From NCBI RefSeq assembly GCF_001305595.1, contig NZ_CP012401.1:868001-932000 (forward strand): 64,000 bases of DNA. The letters are read 5' to 3'. The DNA is from Azospirillum thiophilum. GTDB taxonomy: Bacteria; Pseudomonadota; Alphaproteobacteria; Azospirillales; Azospirillaceae. Positions within the stretch are counted from its first letter, which is position 1, and each line of letters opens with the position of its first letter. A model generated the notes under the pieces. That model had not been told where the DNA came from. It did no database searches and saw only the letters and a program-made list of their open reading frames with translations. Shown in pieces: positions 1 through 8,497 of the stretch. The translations under genes and the position numbers were made by a program.

Positions 1-1
1 C

Positions 2-511
2 ACCTTCATCTACATCACCCACGACCAGGGCGAGGCGCTGACCATGTCCGACCGGATCGGCGTGATGTCGCGCGGCGTGCTGGAACAGGTCGGCGACGGC
101 AAGACCATCTACGACCATCCGGAAACCGCCTTCGTCGCGTCCTTCGTCGGCGAATCGAACCGCTTCGCCGGCCCGGTGGCGGAGGCGGCGGAGGGCTGGG
201 CGGTGGTCGACACCGAATTCGGCCGCCTGCGCGGGCGCAACCCGCGCGGGCTGGCGGCGGGCGACCGCGCCACCCTGTTCGTCCGGCCCGAACGGCTGGC
301 CCCGGACCGTCCGGGGGCGGGCGGCAGCGACAACAGCCTGAACGCCCGCGTCAGCCACAGCGACTTCGAGGGCGCCTTCGTCAACGCCTTCCTCGATGGC
401 GGGCTGACGGTGCAGATGCCGCATCTGGGCCAGGAGCCGGCCTTCGTCCCCGGCGAGACCGTCACCCTCGGTTTCCGCGCCGCCGACGCGGTCGCCCTGC
501 CGGCCGGCTGA
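2..511 (+). CDS. ABC transporter ATP-binding protein, C-terminal part (PotA-like)
   Basis: This is the C-terminal part of an ABC-transporter ATPase whose start lies upstream of the window; the frame is open from base 2. The first visible residues carry the H-loop region (THDQGEALTMSDRIGVM), followed by the usual phrase about the preferred orientation of import ATPases (GxLEQVGxxxxIYxxPxxxFVASFVGESN). After about residue 65 comes a TOBE-type beta-barrel domain, as in spermidine/putrescine (PotA) and related ATPases, where it senses substrate or regulators. It would energise uptake at the inner membrane. The substrate cannot be told from this fragment; polyamine is the likeliest guess. A strong hairpin follows the stop codon. 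Confidence 0.85.
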   Translation, partial: TFIYITHDQGEALTMSDRIGVMSRGVLEQVGDGKTIYDHPETAFVASFVGESNRFAGPVAEAAEGWAVVDTEFGRLRGRNPRGLAAGDRATLFVRPERLAPDRPGAGGSDNSLNARVSHSDFEGAFVNAFLDGGLTVQMPHLGQEPAFVPGETVTLGFRAADAVALPAG

Positions 512-551
512 CCCCTCTCCCGCCTTCCCTCCCCGCCTCCCGCGCAAACGA

Positions 552-581
552 AAACGCCCCGGCCGACCGGCCGGGGCGTTT
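552..581. terminator. Bidirectional hairpin terminator
   Basis: A perfect 13-bp stem (AAACGCCCCGGCC) with a GACC loop ends in GTTT on one side and is preceded by AAAAC on the other, so it has a short T-tract in both directions. It sits between two convergent genes, the ABC ATPase and the Tim44-like gene, and would serve both. Confidence 0.8.
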
Positions 582-605
582 CGCGTTTCAGGGCGGAGGA
601 GACGG

Positions 606-1745
606 TCAGTTCGCCTGCTGGATCGCCGACAGCTGCCACTGGCCGCCGCGCGGGCGGACGAAGGTCCACAGCTCGGTCGCCTCGACCGGCTGGGTCGGGT
701 TGCCGTCGACCACCCGGCCGCCGGTGCGCTCGACCGTGCTGTCGATCAGCGAGAAGCGGATGGCGACGGTGGCGTATTCCTGCACCCCTTCGCGCCAGCC
801 CTCGGCGAGGTCGCCCTGGAGCAGGCGGACGTCGCTGATCTTGTTGACCACGCCGCGGTTGCGGTTCTCGGTCAGGTCGTCGGTGAAGTAGGACAGCATC
901 TCCGGCGTCGTGGCGGCGCGCAGCGCATCGACATCCTCACGCCCGTAGGCGGTCTGGACGGTGACGAGCAGCCGCTCGAACGCCTCGAAGTCGGCCGGCT
1001 GGATGCCGATCTCGTCCGACGCCTGACGGCGCTGGGCCGGACCGGCCGGACCGCTGCCCATACCACCGCCCAGCGGGCCGTTGCCCATCGGGTTGTGACG
1101 AACGTCGGCCGCATCGCGGTTCAGCGGGCCGCCGGCATAGGCCGGCTGGCCTCCACCGAGCGGGTTGCCGCCCAGCGGGCCGCCGCCGAGCGGGCTGCCG
1201 GTGCGCGCGGCGTTCGCCGTCTGCGAGCGGTTGCGGAAGAAGCGCATCGCCAGCCGGACCAGGAAGACGACCAGCAGGATCTGGAGGATGAAGCCCAGGA
1301 TGCCGGCGAAGCTGCCCAGCCCCTCGAAGAAGCCGCCGCCGAACAGCATCGCGCCGATGCCGGCGCCGATCAGGCCGCCCATCACGCCGCCCATGAAGCC
1401 GCCGCCGAAGAAGCCGCGCGACGGAGCCGCCGCCGGAGCATTGGCCGCGGCGCCGGGGCGCTGCATGCCGGGCGCCGCCGCCGGGGCGGCGGAGCGCTCC
1501 ATCGGCGACACCGCGTTGGGGGCGGTGCTGGTGGCGGCCGGAGCCTCGGTGGTGCGGCTGCCGCGGCTGCCGGCCGAGCTGCTCTTGCCGGCGCGGGCGT
1601 CGGCGGTGCCGGCGGCCAGCGCCATCACCAGCGCAACCGCCACGGCGGTCGCCGCCCGGGCGCCACGCCTGGCGCCTTGTTCGGAAGTGGCGGAAAGGCT
1701 CGAAGGTCGGGTCTTCTCGCTCATGATCGTGCTCGCTCGTCGCAT
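606..1745 (-). CDS. Tim44-like domain membrane protein
   Basis: A 379-residue protein. The N-terminus has a signal-like hydrophobic stretch (residues about 32-50), then a low-complexity Ala/Pro/Ser linker, a glycine-rich segment (GGGFMGGVMGGLIGAG type) running into a transmembrane helix around residues 145-168 (ILGFILQILLVVFLVRLAMR), another Gly/Asn-rich linker, and a C-terminal Tim44-like domain of about 130 residues that ends in the typical ELWTFVRP...WQLSAIQQA. In mitochondria this fold tethers the import motor; in alphaproteobacteria such proteins are of unknown role at the inner membrane. An alternative start lies at the second Met (MSEKT, 1724). It converges on the ABC ATPase gene with a shared terminator. 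Confidence 0.8.
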   Translation of the reverse strand: MRRASTIMSEKTRPSSLSATSEQGARRGARAATAVAVALVMALAAGTADARAGKSSSAGSRGSRTTEAPAATSTAPNAVSPMERSAAPAAAPGMQRPGAAANAPAAAPSRGFFGGGFMGGVMGGLIGAGIGAMLFGGGFFEGLGSFAGILGFILQILLVVFLVRLAMRFFRNRSQTANAARTGSPLGGGPLGGNPLGGGQPAYAGGPLNRDAADVRHNPMGNGPLGGGMGSGPAGPAQRRQASDEIGIQPADFEAFERLLVTVQTAYGREDVDALRAATTPEMLSYFTDDLTENRNRGVVNKISDVRLLQGDLAEGWREGVQEYATVAIRFSLIDSTVERTGGRVVDGNPTQPVEATELWTFVRPRGGQWQLSAIQQAN

Positions 1746-1838
1746 CTGGTCGGTTATCCAGCCTTCCCAGATGGGGGCGGTCCCGCCTCCGTTTAAGAGG
1801 CGGTCTCACTTTTTTCGAGCGATTATCCGCATCACGGC

Positions 1839-2282
1839 CTAATCGGTCTCACTTTGCATCATCCCGTCCCCTTGCAGCGCGTCGATCGCCCGGCGGTCGC
1901 GCTTGGTCGGACGGCCGGCGCCCGGCTGCTGGAACGGCGCGCGGTAGGGATCCTGCAGGCGCTCCTCCGCCACCGGCGGGGCGAGGTCCTCGTACAGCGC
2001 CTGGGCTTCCGGCGCCGGCCCGCGCCGGCTGCCCAGCGCCACCACCTTGATGACGCGGATGTGCCGCCCCTGGGCGAAGGTCAGCACGTCGCCGGGCTTC
2101 ACCGCCGCATGGGCCTTGGTCACCGGCGCGCCCGACAGCCGCAGGCCGCCGCCGTTGCACAGCTTGGCCGCGAGGCTGCGCGTCTTGAAGAACCGCGCGT
2201 ACCACAGCCACTTGTCGATCCGCAGCCGGCCGGGGGTGTCGTCGTCGCTGTCGGTGTCGGTTTTGCTGCCGGTATTGCTCAT
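1839..2282 (-). CDS. S4-domain RNA-binding protein (Hsp15/HslR-like)
   Basis: A 147-residue protein starting at MSNTGSK. After an acidic 17-residue leader comes the S4 domain (RLRIDKWLWYARFFKTRSLA, then KPGDVLTF), the hallmark of the Hsp15/RluB-type RNA-binding fold. E. coli Hsp15 binds free 50S subunits carrying a nascent chain; a similar ribosome-recycling role is the family expectation. The C-terminus is basic (RPTKRDRRAID). I rejected a longer frame that begins in the GC-rich intergenic repeat, because its extra 59 residues are low-complexity Pro/Gly/Ala from that repeat. It lies downstream of the SUV3-like helicase on the same strand, about 190 bp away, and both act on RNA. Confidence 0.85.
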   Translation of the reverse strand: MSNTGSKTDTDSDDDTPGRLRIDKWLWYARFFKTRSLAAKLCNGGGLRLSGAPVTKAHAAVKPGDVLTFAQGRHIRVIKVVALGSRRGPAPEAQALYEDLAPPVAEERLQDPYRAPFQQPGAGRPTKRDRRAIDALQGDGMMQSETD

Positions 2283-2329
2283 GGGCGTTTCCGTCCGTTG
2301 CTTCCGTTCATGATTTGCAGGGTCGTCAT

Positions 2330-2458
2330 GCCCCCTCCCTACCCCTCCCCCACCTGCGCTGGGAGAGGGAACTGCCGCCACTCCGGCACTTGCTCCCTCT
2401 CCCGCTCTCGGCGGACCGGAGGTCCGTCCGATTGCGGGGGAGGGTTGGGGAGGGGGCA
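2330..2458. repeat. Dispersed GC-rich intergenic inverted repeat
   Basis: The element is bounded by inverted arms GCCCCCTCCCTACCCCTCCC and GGGAGGGTTGGGGAGGGGGC, with inner CTGGGAGAGGG and CCCTCTCCCG blocks. It fills the gap between the helicase and S4-domain genes and resembles other intergenic blocks in this window. Confidence 0.65.
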
Positions 2459-2474
2459 ACCGGCCCCAGCCCCC

Positions 2475-5042
2475 TCACATCCCCGACAACAGCCGCAGCT
2501 TGGCGAAGGGGTGGTCCTCGCTGGTCGGCGTCTCGCGCCTGGTCCGCGGCCCCGGCGGCCGTTTGCGCTTCCAGCTCACCGCGCCGTCCTCCGCCACCAT
2601 CCGGACATAGCCGAGCCCGCCCAGCACCGCCCCCAGCTCCTCCGCCGACAGGCCGACGCGCTGGCCGAGCGCCACCTCGCGGACCGGCGCGCTGGCCTTG
2701 GCCGCGGTCAGCAGCTCGGTCTCCAGCCGGTCGAGCATGTCGACGCGCAGCGCCCGCCCGCCGGCCAGCGGGTAGCCGATCGCCTCCCAGAAGGCCGGCG
2801 GGGCGCCGCCCTCCTTCACCGGCCCCTCCTTCCCCGATGCCGCCTCGACCGACACCCGGCCGGGCGGCGGCACCGGGACCGGCAGCGGATGGCCCTTGGC
2901 CACCGCCCACAGCAGGGCGCGCAGGCTCACCGCCGCCGGCTTGGCCAGCGCCGTCAGATAAAGATGCGACACGCCGAGCCGGACGCCCAGCCCGGTCAGC
3001 GCCTTGCGGTCCTCGCGCTCCAGCCGCTCGACCATCGCGGCGACGGGCCCGCGCGGCAGCACCCCCAGCCCCTCCACCAGCTGGAAGGCCAGCCCGCGCC
3101 CGGCCCCCGACAGCCCCTCCACACCGGACAGCGCGAACAGCGGCTTCAGCCGCCCGGCGATGTGGCCCTTCAGCCAGCGGTCCAGCCGCGCCCGCACCCG
3201 CTCGCGCTGGGCCTGATCCAGCATGCCGTCGTCGAAGGGCACCACCAGCGGCGCCAGCACCGACGGGCCGGCGGCCAGCCGCGCCACCGGCAGCCCGCCC
3301 GCCTCGCCGGCCACCCTCAGCACCCCGTCCGGCCCGAGCGCGAAGACCTCGTCCGGCTCGGCCTCGAAGGCGCGCAGCCGCTTGGCCAGCTCGTCGCGCA
3401 GCGCCCGGCGGGCGGCGGTCAGCAGCGACTTGGCCTCGTCGGAGCGGTCGGGCGCGTCGGGGACGAAGCGGAAGCCCTCCAGCCGGCCGACCACATGGCC
3501 CTCCACCACCACCTCGCCGTCGGCGCGCACGCCGCCCAGCAGCGAGCGCCCGTCCTTCAGCGTGCGGGCCAGCGTCGCCGAGCGGCGGTCGATGAAGCGC
3601 TGGGTCAGCCGGTCATGCAGGGCGTCGGACAGCCGGTCCTCGATGGCGCGGGTGCGCTCCTGCCAGTGCAGCGGGTCCTTCAGCCAGCTCGGCCGGTTGG
3701 AGATGTAGGTCCAGGTGCGGATATGGGCGATGCGGGCGACCAGCGCGTCGATGTCGCCCTCGGTCCGGTCGAGCCGGGCGATCTGCTTGCCCACCCAGTC
3801 GTCGTCCAGCCGGCGCGAGGGGCCGCGCAGGCTGCGGAAGATCTGCCCGAGCAGCCGGGTGTGGGCGTCGGACAGCACCTTGCGGAAGTCGGGAACCTGG
3901 CAGACCTCCCACAGCAGCCGCACGGCGTCGCGGCCCTTGGCCAGATCGAGGATCCCGGCGTCGCGCACCAGCGCCTGCAAGGCCAGATGGTCGTCGGCCT
4001 CGCGCACCCGGCTCAACTCCTGAATCGGCGCCCGCTCCTCCAGCGACTTCAGCAGGAAGCCCGGCGTGTCGAAACGCAGGTTGCTGTTGCGCCAGGACAG
4101 CGTCTTGACCGTCTCGAACTCGTGGTTCTCGACGCGGGAGACCAGCTCGGCATCCAGCTCCCCCACCTCGTCGGTGGTGCCGAAGGTGCCGTCGCGCATG
4201 TGGCGGCCGGCGCGGCCGGCGATCTGCGCCACCTCGGCGGGGCGCAGCCGGCGCGGGGCGAAGCCGTCGAACTTGACGATGCGGGCGAAGGCGACATGGT
4301 CGACATCCATGTTCAGCCCCATGCCGATGGCGTCGGTCGCCACCAGGTAATCCACCTCGCCCGCCTGATACAGCCCGACCTGGGCGTTGCGCGTGCGCGG
4401 GCTGAGCGCGCCCAGCACCACCGCGGTACCGCCGCACTGGCGCCGCAGCATCTCGGCGATGGCATAGACGTCGGTGGCGGAGAAGGCGATCACCGCCGAG
4501 CGCGGCGGCAGCCGCGTCAGCTTCTTGTAGCCGGCATAGGTCAGCTGGGAGAAGCGCGGCCGGCTGACGAATTCCGCCTTCGGCACCAGCCGGCGGATCA
4601 TCGGCTGCATCGAATCGGATCCCAGCACCATGGTCTCGACCATGCCGCGGGCGTTCAGCAGCCGGTCGGTGAAGATGTGGCCGCGCTCGGGATCGGCGCA
4701 GAGCTGGATCTCGTCGATCGCCAGGAAATCGACCGCGCGGTCCAGCGGCATCGATTCGACGGTGCAGACCCAATAGGAGGGATTGGGCGGCAGGATCTTC
4801 TCCTCCCCCGTCACCAGCGCGACCGCATTCCGTCCCTTGATCCTGACGATGCGGTCGTAATTCTCCCGCGCCAGTAGGCGCAGGGGGAAGCCGATCATGC
4901 CGGACCGGTGGCCGAGCATGCGCTCGATCGCCAGATAGGTCTTGCCGGTGTTGGTCGGCCCCAGCACGGCGACCACACGGCCCCCGCGCCCGAGACCGCC
5001 GCCCGCCGAAGCGTGAGAGGCCGAAGCCGCAGACGAAATCAT
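2475..5042 (-). CDS. SUV3-like superfamily 2 RNA helicase
   Basis: The start at MISSAASASHASAGG (5042) gives about 855 residues. Helicase core: Walker A GPTNTGKT near residue 27, the DEIQ motif II (FLAIDEIQLCADPERGHIF), motif III-like (VIAFSATD), and a motif VI-like Q-x-x-GRAGRH (EVAQIAGRAGRHMRDGTFG). This set is that of the mitochondrial degradosome helicase SUV3 family. A long C-terminal region follows with charged helices and a basic tail (WKRKRPPGPRTRRETP). An ATP-dependent RNA unwinding role in RNA turnover is inferred from the family. A longer frame reaching 5153 would include the hairpin terminator at 5116-5145, so I chose the internal start. Confidence 0.85.
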   Translation of the reverse strand: MISSAASASHASAGGGLGRGGRVVAVLGPTNTGKTYLAIERMLGHRSGMIGFPLRLLARENYDRIVRIKGRNAVALVTGEEKILPPNPSYWVCTVESMPLDRAVDFLAIDEIQLCADPERGHIFTDRLLNARGMVETMVLGSDSMQPMIRRLVPKAEFVSRPRFSQLTYAGYKKLTRLPPRSAVIAFSATDVYAIAEMLRRQCGGTAVVLGALSPRTRNAQVGLYQAGEVDYLVATDAIGMGLNMDVDHVAFARIVKFDGFAPRRLRPAEVAQIAGRAGRHMRDGTFGTTDEVGELDAELVSRVENHEFETVKTLSWRNSNLRFDTPGFLLKSLEERAPIQELSRVREADDHLALQALVRDAGILDLAKGRDAVRLLWEVCQVPDFRKVLSDAHTRLLGQIFRSLRGPSRRLDDDWVGKQIARLDRTEGDIDALVARIAHIRTWTYISNRPSWLKDPLHWQERTRAIEDRLSDALHDRLTQRFIDRRSATLARTLKDGRSLLGGVRADGEVVVEGHVVGRLEGFRFVPDAPDRSDEAKSLLTAARRALRDELAKRLRAFEAEPDEVFALGPDGVLRVAGEAGGLPVARLAAGPSVLAPLVVPFDDGMLDQAQRERVRARLDRWLKGHIAGRLKPLFALSGVEGLSGAGRGLAFQLVEGLGVLPRGPVAAMVERLEREDRKALTGLGVRLGVSHLYLTALAKPAAVSLRALLWAVAKGHPLPVPVPPPGRVSVEAASGKEGPVKEGGAPPAFWEAIGYPLAGGRALRVDMLDRLETELLTAAKASAPVREVALGQRVGLSAEELGAVLGGLGYVRMVAEDGAVSWKRKRPPGPRTRRETPTSEDHPFAKLRLLSGM

Positions 5043-5115
5043 GGGGCTAAGCTTTGGGGTGCGCCGGGCCGCAATGCAAGCGGCGGCTTGTCGTTTGCGC
5101 GTCCTGAAAATGACA

Positions 5116-5145
5116 AGGGCCGCCGAATGGGGGTTCGGCGGCCCT
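5116..5145 (-). terminator. Rho-independent terminator of the Spy-like gene
   Basis: A perfect 12-bp stem (AGGGCCGCCGAA with TTCGGCGGCCCT) has a 6-base loop. On the minus strand it is followed by TTGTCATTTTC. It lies between the stop of the Spy-like gene and the start of the helicase gene. Confidence 0.7.
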
Positions 5146-5207
5146 AGTCTCACGGCGGCCTAGCGTTGGGGGGCTTGGGTCGACCGCCGGTGAGCCTGTC
5201 TTCTACG

Positions 5208-5813
5208 TCAGCCCTTGGGCTGCTCCTGCGGTGCCGGCGCCGGACCCCTCGGCCCCATCCCCGGGCCCATCCCCGGGCCCTTGCCCGGACCCTCATGGCC
5301 CCAGCCGCCGGGGCCGCCATGGTGGCCGCCCATATGCTTACCCATATGGCCGCCGGGGCCCTGGTTCAGCATGCGGTCGGCCTGCTTCTGCTGGTCGGGC
5401 GTCAGCTGGGCGTAGAGGTCGGTCAGGGCCGGGCGGACGGTCTGGAGCTGCTGCAGGTGGGCCTGCATCATCTGCTCGGCACGTTCCAGCCGCTGGGGCA
5501 GGGCCGCGGGACGCGGCAGATCCTTGAACTTCACGCACAGGTCCTGCGTCGGCTTCAGGCTGGAGCGGGAGGCGTCGGCGAACTTGGTCCAGGCGGCGCG
5601 CTGCTGCTCGGTGATGTTCAGCTTCTTCTCCGCATAGGCCAGCTTGCCGGCCAGACGGGCCTCCTGGTCCTCGCACATGCGGGCGAAGTGGCGGTCGGGA
5701 CCGCCGGGGCCGCCCGGAGGCGGGCCACCAGCCGGGCCACCCTGGGCGAAGACCGGAACGGCCACGCCGAGGCCGGCGACCAGCAGGGCGGACGTCAGAA
5801 GGGCGCGTTTCAT
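5208..5813 (-). CDS. Spy/CpxP-like periplasmic LTXXQ-motif protein
   Basis: A 201-residue exported protein. Residues 1-23 form a clean signal peptide (MKRALLTSALLVAGLGVAVPVFA-Q). The mature part is helical with two copies of the LTxxQ-type motif (NITEQQRAAW and LTPDQQKQAD), as in Spy and CpxP, which are periplasmic chaperones or stress sensors. The C-terminus is unusually rich in Gly, His, Met and Pro (HMGKHMGGHHGG, then MGPGMGP), suggesting metal contact. It is transcribed divergently from a response regulator/kinase pair, the same arrangement as cpxP and cpxRA, so it is probably a target and possible inhibitor of that system. The function is inferred from motif and context. Confidence 0.8.
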   Translation of the reverse strand: MKRALLTSALLVAGLGVAVPVFAQGGPAGGPPPGGPGGPDRHFARMCEDQEARLAGKLAYAEKKLNITEQQRAAWTKFADASRSSLKPTQDLCVKFKDLPRPAALPQRLERAEQMMQAHLQQLQTVRPALTDLYAQLTPDQQKQADRMLNQGPGGHMGKHMGGHHGGPGGWGHEGPGKGPGMGPGMGPRGPAPAPQEQPKG

Positions 5814-5980
5814 GGTATCGACTCCTCGGTGTGTTGATGATCTCTAAACCCCGGATGGAGGGGGCTTATTCCGTTGGGACTTCCCGGAGGGCGTCATCGC
5901 CGCCGTTGTCCCGCCGTTGTTCGATGACCAGACAATGGGCGCCGGACGTTGCGGTCGAATGTCCGCAAACCGGTCATTTG

Positions 5981-6023
5981 GTAACAGAGTGTAACCGCCC
6001 GGCCCTCCGTAACTGGGCGTTAC
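5981..6023. promoter_or_regulatory. Two CpxR-like boxes in a divergent promoter
   Basis: GTAAC-N5-GTAAC (5981-5995) is a direct repeat with the spacing of the CpxR box (GTAAA-N5-GTAAA). GTAAC-N5-GTTAC (6009-6023) follows 14 bases later. Both lie just upstream of the response-regulator start, in the space shared with the Spy-like gene. Likely autoregulation and control of the divergent gene. Confidence 0.55.
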
Positions 6024-6060
6024 ACATTTCCCCTTCACCCCCGGGCCGCTCCGCCCGATC

Positions 6061-6813
6061 ATGGGCGCCATGGACCGCACGCCCCACCTCCTCGTCGTCG
6101 ACGACGACCGCGAAATCCGCTCCCTCGTCGCCCAGTTCCTGACCCGGCACGGCTTCCGTGTCACCGGGGTCAGGGACGGGGCGGAGATGATGCGCACGCT
6201 CGACGGCGCCCGCGTCGACCTGATCGTGCTCGACCTCATGCTGCCGGGGGAGGACGGGCTGTCGCTGTGCCGCCGCCTGCGCGCCGCCCCCCAGACTGCC
6301 CAGACCCCGGTCATCATGCTGACCGCGATGGGGGAGGAGACCGACCGCATCGTCGGGCTGGAGATGGGCGCCGACGATTATCTGGCGAAGCCCTTCAGCC
6401 CGCGCGAGCTGCTCGCCCGGATCAAGGCGGTGCTGCGCCGGGTTTCCGCCCCGCCGGTTGCCGGCGCGCCGGCCGCCGCCGGCACGGTGCTGCGCTTCGA
6501 GGGCTGGTCGCTCGACGTCACCCGGCGCGAGCTGCGCTCGTCCGACGGGGTGCTGGTCCAGCTGTCGGCCGGCGAATACGACCTGCTGGTCGCCTTCGTC
6601 GAGCATCCGCAGCGGGTGCTGACCCGCGACCAGCTGCTCGACCTGGCGCGCGGCCGCTCGGCGGTGCCGTTCGACCGCTCGATCGACGTGCAGGTCAGCC
6701 GGCTGCGCCGCAAGATCGAGCCCGACCCGGCGGAGCCGACCTTGATCAAGACGGTGCGCGGCGGCGGCTACCTCTTCACCCCGTCGGTGTCCGGCGGCGG
6801 GCCGGCGCCATGA
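6061..6813 (+). CDS. OmpR/PhoB-family response regulator
   Basis: A 250-residue regulator. The receiver domain has the acidic pocket VVDDDRE, the phospho-acceptor Asp at residue 58 in VLDLMLPGEDG, the conserved Thr (MLTAM) and Lys (LAKPFSP). A winged-helix DNA-binding domain spans about residues 140-240 (LSAGEYDLLVAFVEHPQRVL, then VDVQVSRLRRKIE and the wing RGGGYLF). MDRTPHLL at 6070 is an alternative start. Its stop overlaps the kinase start by 4 bp (ATGA), so both are made together. Two CpxR-like boxes lie 38-80 bp upstream. Its partner genes resemble the CpxRA-CpxP envelope-stress set, but it could equally be an OmpR- or RstA-type regulator. Confidence 0.92.
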   Translation: MGAMDRTPHLLVVDDDREIRSLVAQFLTRHGFRVTGVRDGAEMMRTLDGARVDLIVLDLMLPGEDGLSLCRRLRAAPQTAQTPVIMLTAMGEETDRIVGLEMGADDYLAKPFSPRELLARIKAVLRRVSAPPVAGAPAAAGTVLRFEGWSLDVTRRELRSSDGVLVQLSAGEYDLLVAFVEHPQRVLTRDQLLDLARGRSAVPFDRSIDVQVSRLRRKIEPDPAEPTLIKTVRGGGYLFTPSVSGGGPAP

Positions 6814-8294
6814 CAGCGCCACAGGGGACCGCACCGCAGGAGAGCGCCGCGCCCGCCGCCACATCCAGGACGGCCCGGCGCCGCGCCTTCCACCGTGCCT
6901 TCCGCCGCCTGCGCGTCCGCTTTCCCGACAGCCTCGCCACGCGGATCGCGCTGACGGTGGTGCTGGCGCTGCTGCTGACCCAGGCGATCAGCGCGCTGGT
7001 CTATCTGACCGACCGCAGCGAAGGGCCGCCGATCCACGGGCCGAACGTGCTGATCCAGCGCATCACCGCCATCGTCCAGCTGGTGGAGAGCACGCCGCCC
7101 GCCGGCCGCGGCCGGGTGGTGCGCGCCATCGACGACCCGGTGCTGCGCGTCGAATGGCGCCCTGACCGGCCGCCGCCGCTGGCGCGGCAGAGCCTTGCCG
7201 GCGGCCGGTTCGACGGGCTGAAGCGCCGGCTGCGCGACCAGCTGGACAGCCCCGGCCGCGACATCCTGGTGGAGATCCAGCGCCCGCCCCGCGACGACGA
7301 CGACCGGCCGCCGCACCCGCCCTTCGCCGGTGATGACAACCGGCGCTGGGGGCCGCATGTCCGGCTGTCGGTGCGGCTCGACGACGGGTCGTGGCTCAGC
7401 TTCACCGGCGGCGACCCGCTGGCCGGTCCCTTCGGCATCGTCCGCTTCATCCTGTGGATGGGGGCGATCCTGGCGGTGATCCTGCTGGTGTCGCTGCTGG
7501 CCGCCCGCCGGGTGACGGCGCCGCTCGCCGGCTTCGCCGCCGCCGCCGAGCGGCTCAGCGTCGCCGGCGAGGCCGACCCGCTGCCGGAGGAGGGCCCGTC
7601 GGAGCTGCGCGCCGCCACCCGCGCCTTCAACCGGATGCAGGCGCGGCTGACCCGTTTCGTCGCCGACCGCACCCAGATGCTGGCGGCGATCGGTCACGAC
7701 CTGCGCACGCCGATCACCCGGCTGCGGCTGCGCGCCGAGCTGGTCGACGATCCGGAGATGCAGCGGCGGATGCTGGCCGACCTGGACGAGATGGAGGCGA
7801 TGATCTCGGCCACGCTGGCCTTCGCCCGCGACGACGCCCAGCGCGAGCCGCGCGGCCGCTTCGACCTCGCCGACCTGCTGCAGAGCCTGTGCGACGACCG
7901 CGTGGATGCCGGCCACCGCGCCGTCTACGACGGCTCCGCCCACATGGTTGCGGAAGGCCGCCCGGTGGCGCTGCGCCGGGCGCTGGCCAACCTGATGGAC
8001 AACGCCATCAAGTATGGCGGCGGCTTCACCGTCCGGCTGGAGGGCGGGACGGAAGGATCGGGCCGCAACGCCCTGATCCACATCGACGACGACGGCCCCG
8101 GCATCCCGGAGACGGAGTTCGAGAAGGTCTTCGCCCCCTTCTACCGGCTGGAGCGCTCGCGCTCGCGCGACACCGGCGGGGTCGGGCTCGGGCTGTCCAC
8201 CGCACGCAGCATCGTCCGCGGCCATGGCGGCGACGTGACCCTGTCCAACCGCAGCGGCGGCGGCCTGCGCGCCACCGCGACGCTGCCGCTGTGA
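6810..8294 (+). CDS. EnvZ/CpxA-type sensor histidine kinase
   Basis: A 494-residue inner-membrane kinase. TM1 is near residues 45-65 (IALTVVLALLLTQAISALVYL), with a periplasmic domain of about 145 residues holding an acidic stretch (RDDDDRPPHPP), TM2 near 212-232 (FILWMGAILAVILLVSLLA), and a HAMP linker (RRVTAPLAGFAAAAERL). The dimerisation domain has His296 in IGHDLRTPITRLRLR. The ATPase domain has the N-box NLMDNAIKYGG, G1 DDDGPGIP and G2 GGVGLGLS. All catalytic motifs are intact. It phosphorylates the regulator encoded immediately upstream (4-bp overlap). The signal is probably envelope or metal stress, inferred from the adjacent Spy-like gene. Confidence 0.92.
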   Translation: MTAPQGTAPQESAAPAATSRTARRRAFHRAFRRLRVRFPDSLATRIALTVVLALLLTQAISALVYLTDRSEGPPIHGPNVLIQRITAIVQLVESTPPAGRGRVVRAIDDPVLRVEWRPDRPPPLARQSLAGGRFDGLKRRLRDQLDSPGRDILVEIQRPPRDDDDRPPHPPFAGDDNRRWGPHVRLSVRLDDGSWLSFTGGDPLAGPFGIVRFILWMGAILAVILLVSLLAARRVTAPLAGFAAAAERLSVAGEADPLPEEGPSELRAATRAFNRMQARLTRFVADRTQMLAAIGHDLRTPITRLRLRAELVDDPEMQRRMLADLDEMEAMISATLAFARDDAQREPRGRFDLADLLQSLCDDRVDAGHRAVYDGSAHMVAEGRPVALRRALANLMDNAIKYGGGFTVRLEGGTEGSGRNALIHIDDDGPGIPETEFEKVFAPFYRLERSRSRDTGGVGLGLSTARSIVRGHGGDVTLSNRSGGGLRATATLPL

Positions 8295-8300
8295 GAGAGG

Positions 8301-8324
8301 CCCCTCTCCCCCCGGGGAGAGGGG
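8301..8324. repeat. GC-rich hairpin, member of intergenic repeat family
   Basis: CCCCTCTCCCC, CC loop, GGGGAGAGGGG is a perfect 11-bp stem just after the kinase stop. It resembles the core of the other GC-rich intergenic repeats here and could also act as a transcription stop, though no T-tract follows. Confidence 0.55.
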
Positions 8325-8497
8325 AGATCGCCTCCCCCGCAAGTGTGGAGAGAGTCATTCTTTCGCCACGGTCGCGGGACAAATGCTCGCCGGGCCGCCG
8401 CCGGCCTTCCGGGAACGCGGCTGTGCGCGTATGAGGATCGAAGCGGGAACGCATCCCGCACCCATCACACCGACCTGACGGGGCTAGTGAGCGCGCC

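Noticed and set aside
1839..2459. Longer start for the S4-domain protein
   Set aside because: The added 59 residues are translated intergenic repeat, and MSNTGSK has the right length for the family.
1854..4877. Very long plus-strand open frame opposite the helicase gene
   Set aside because: It is the antisense shadow of the helicase and S4-domain genes in GC-rich DNA; its product is His/Gln/Arg/Pro-rich with no fold or motif.
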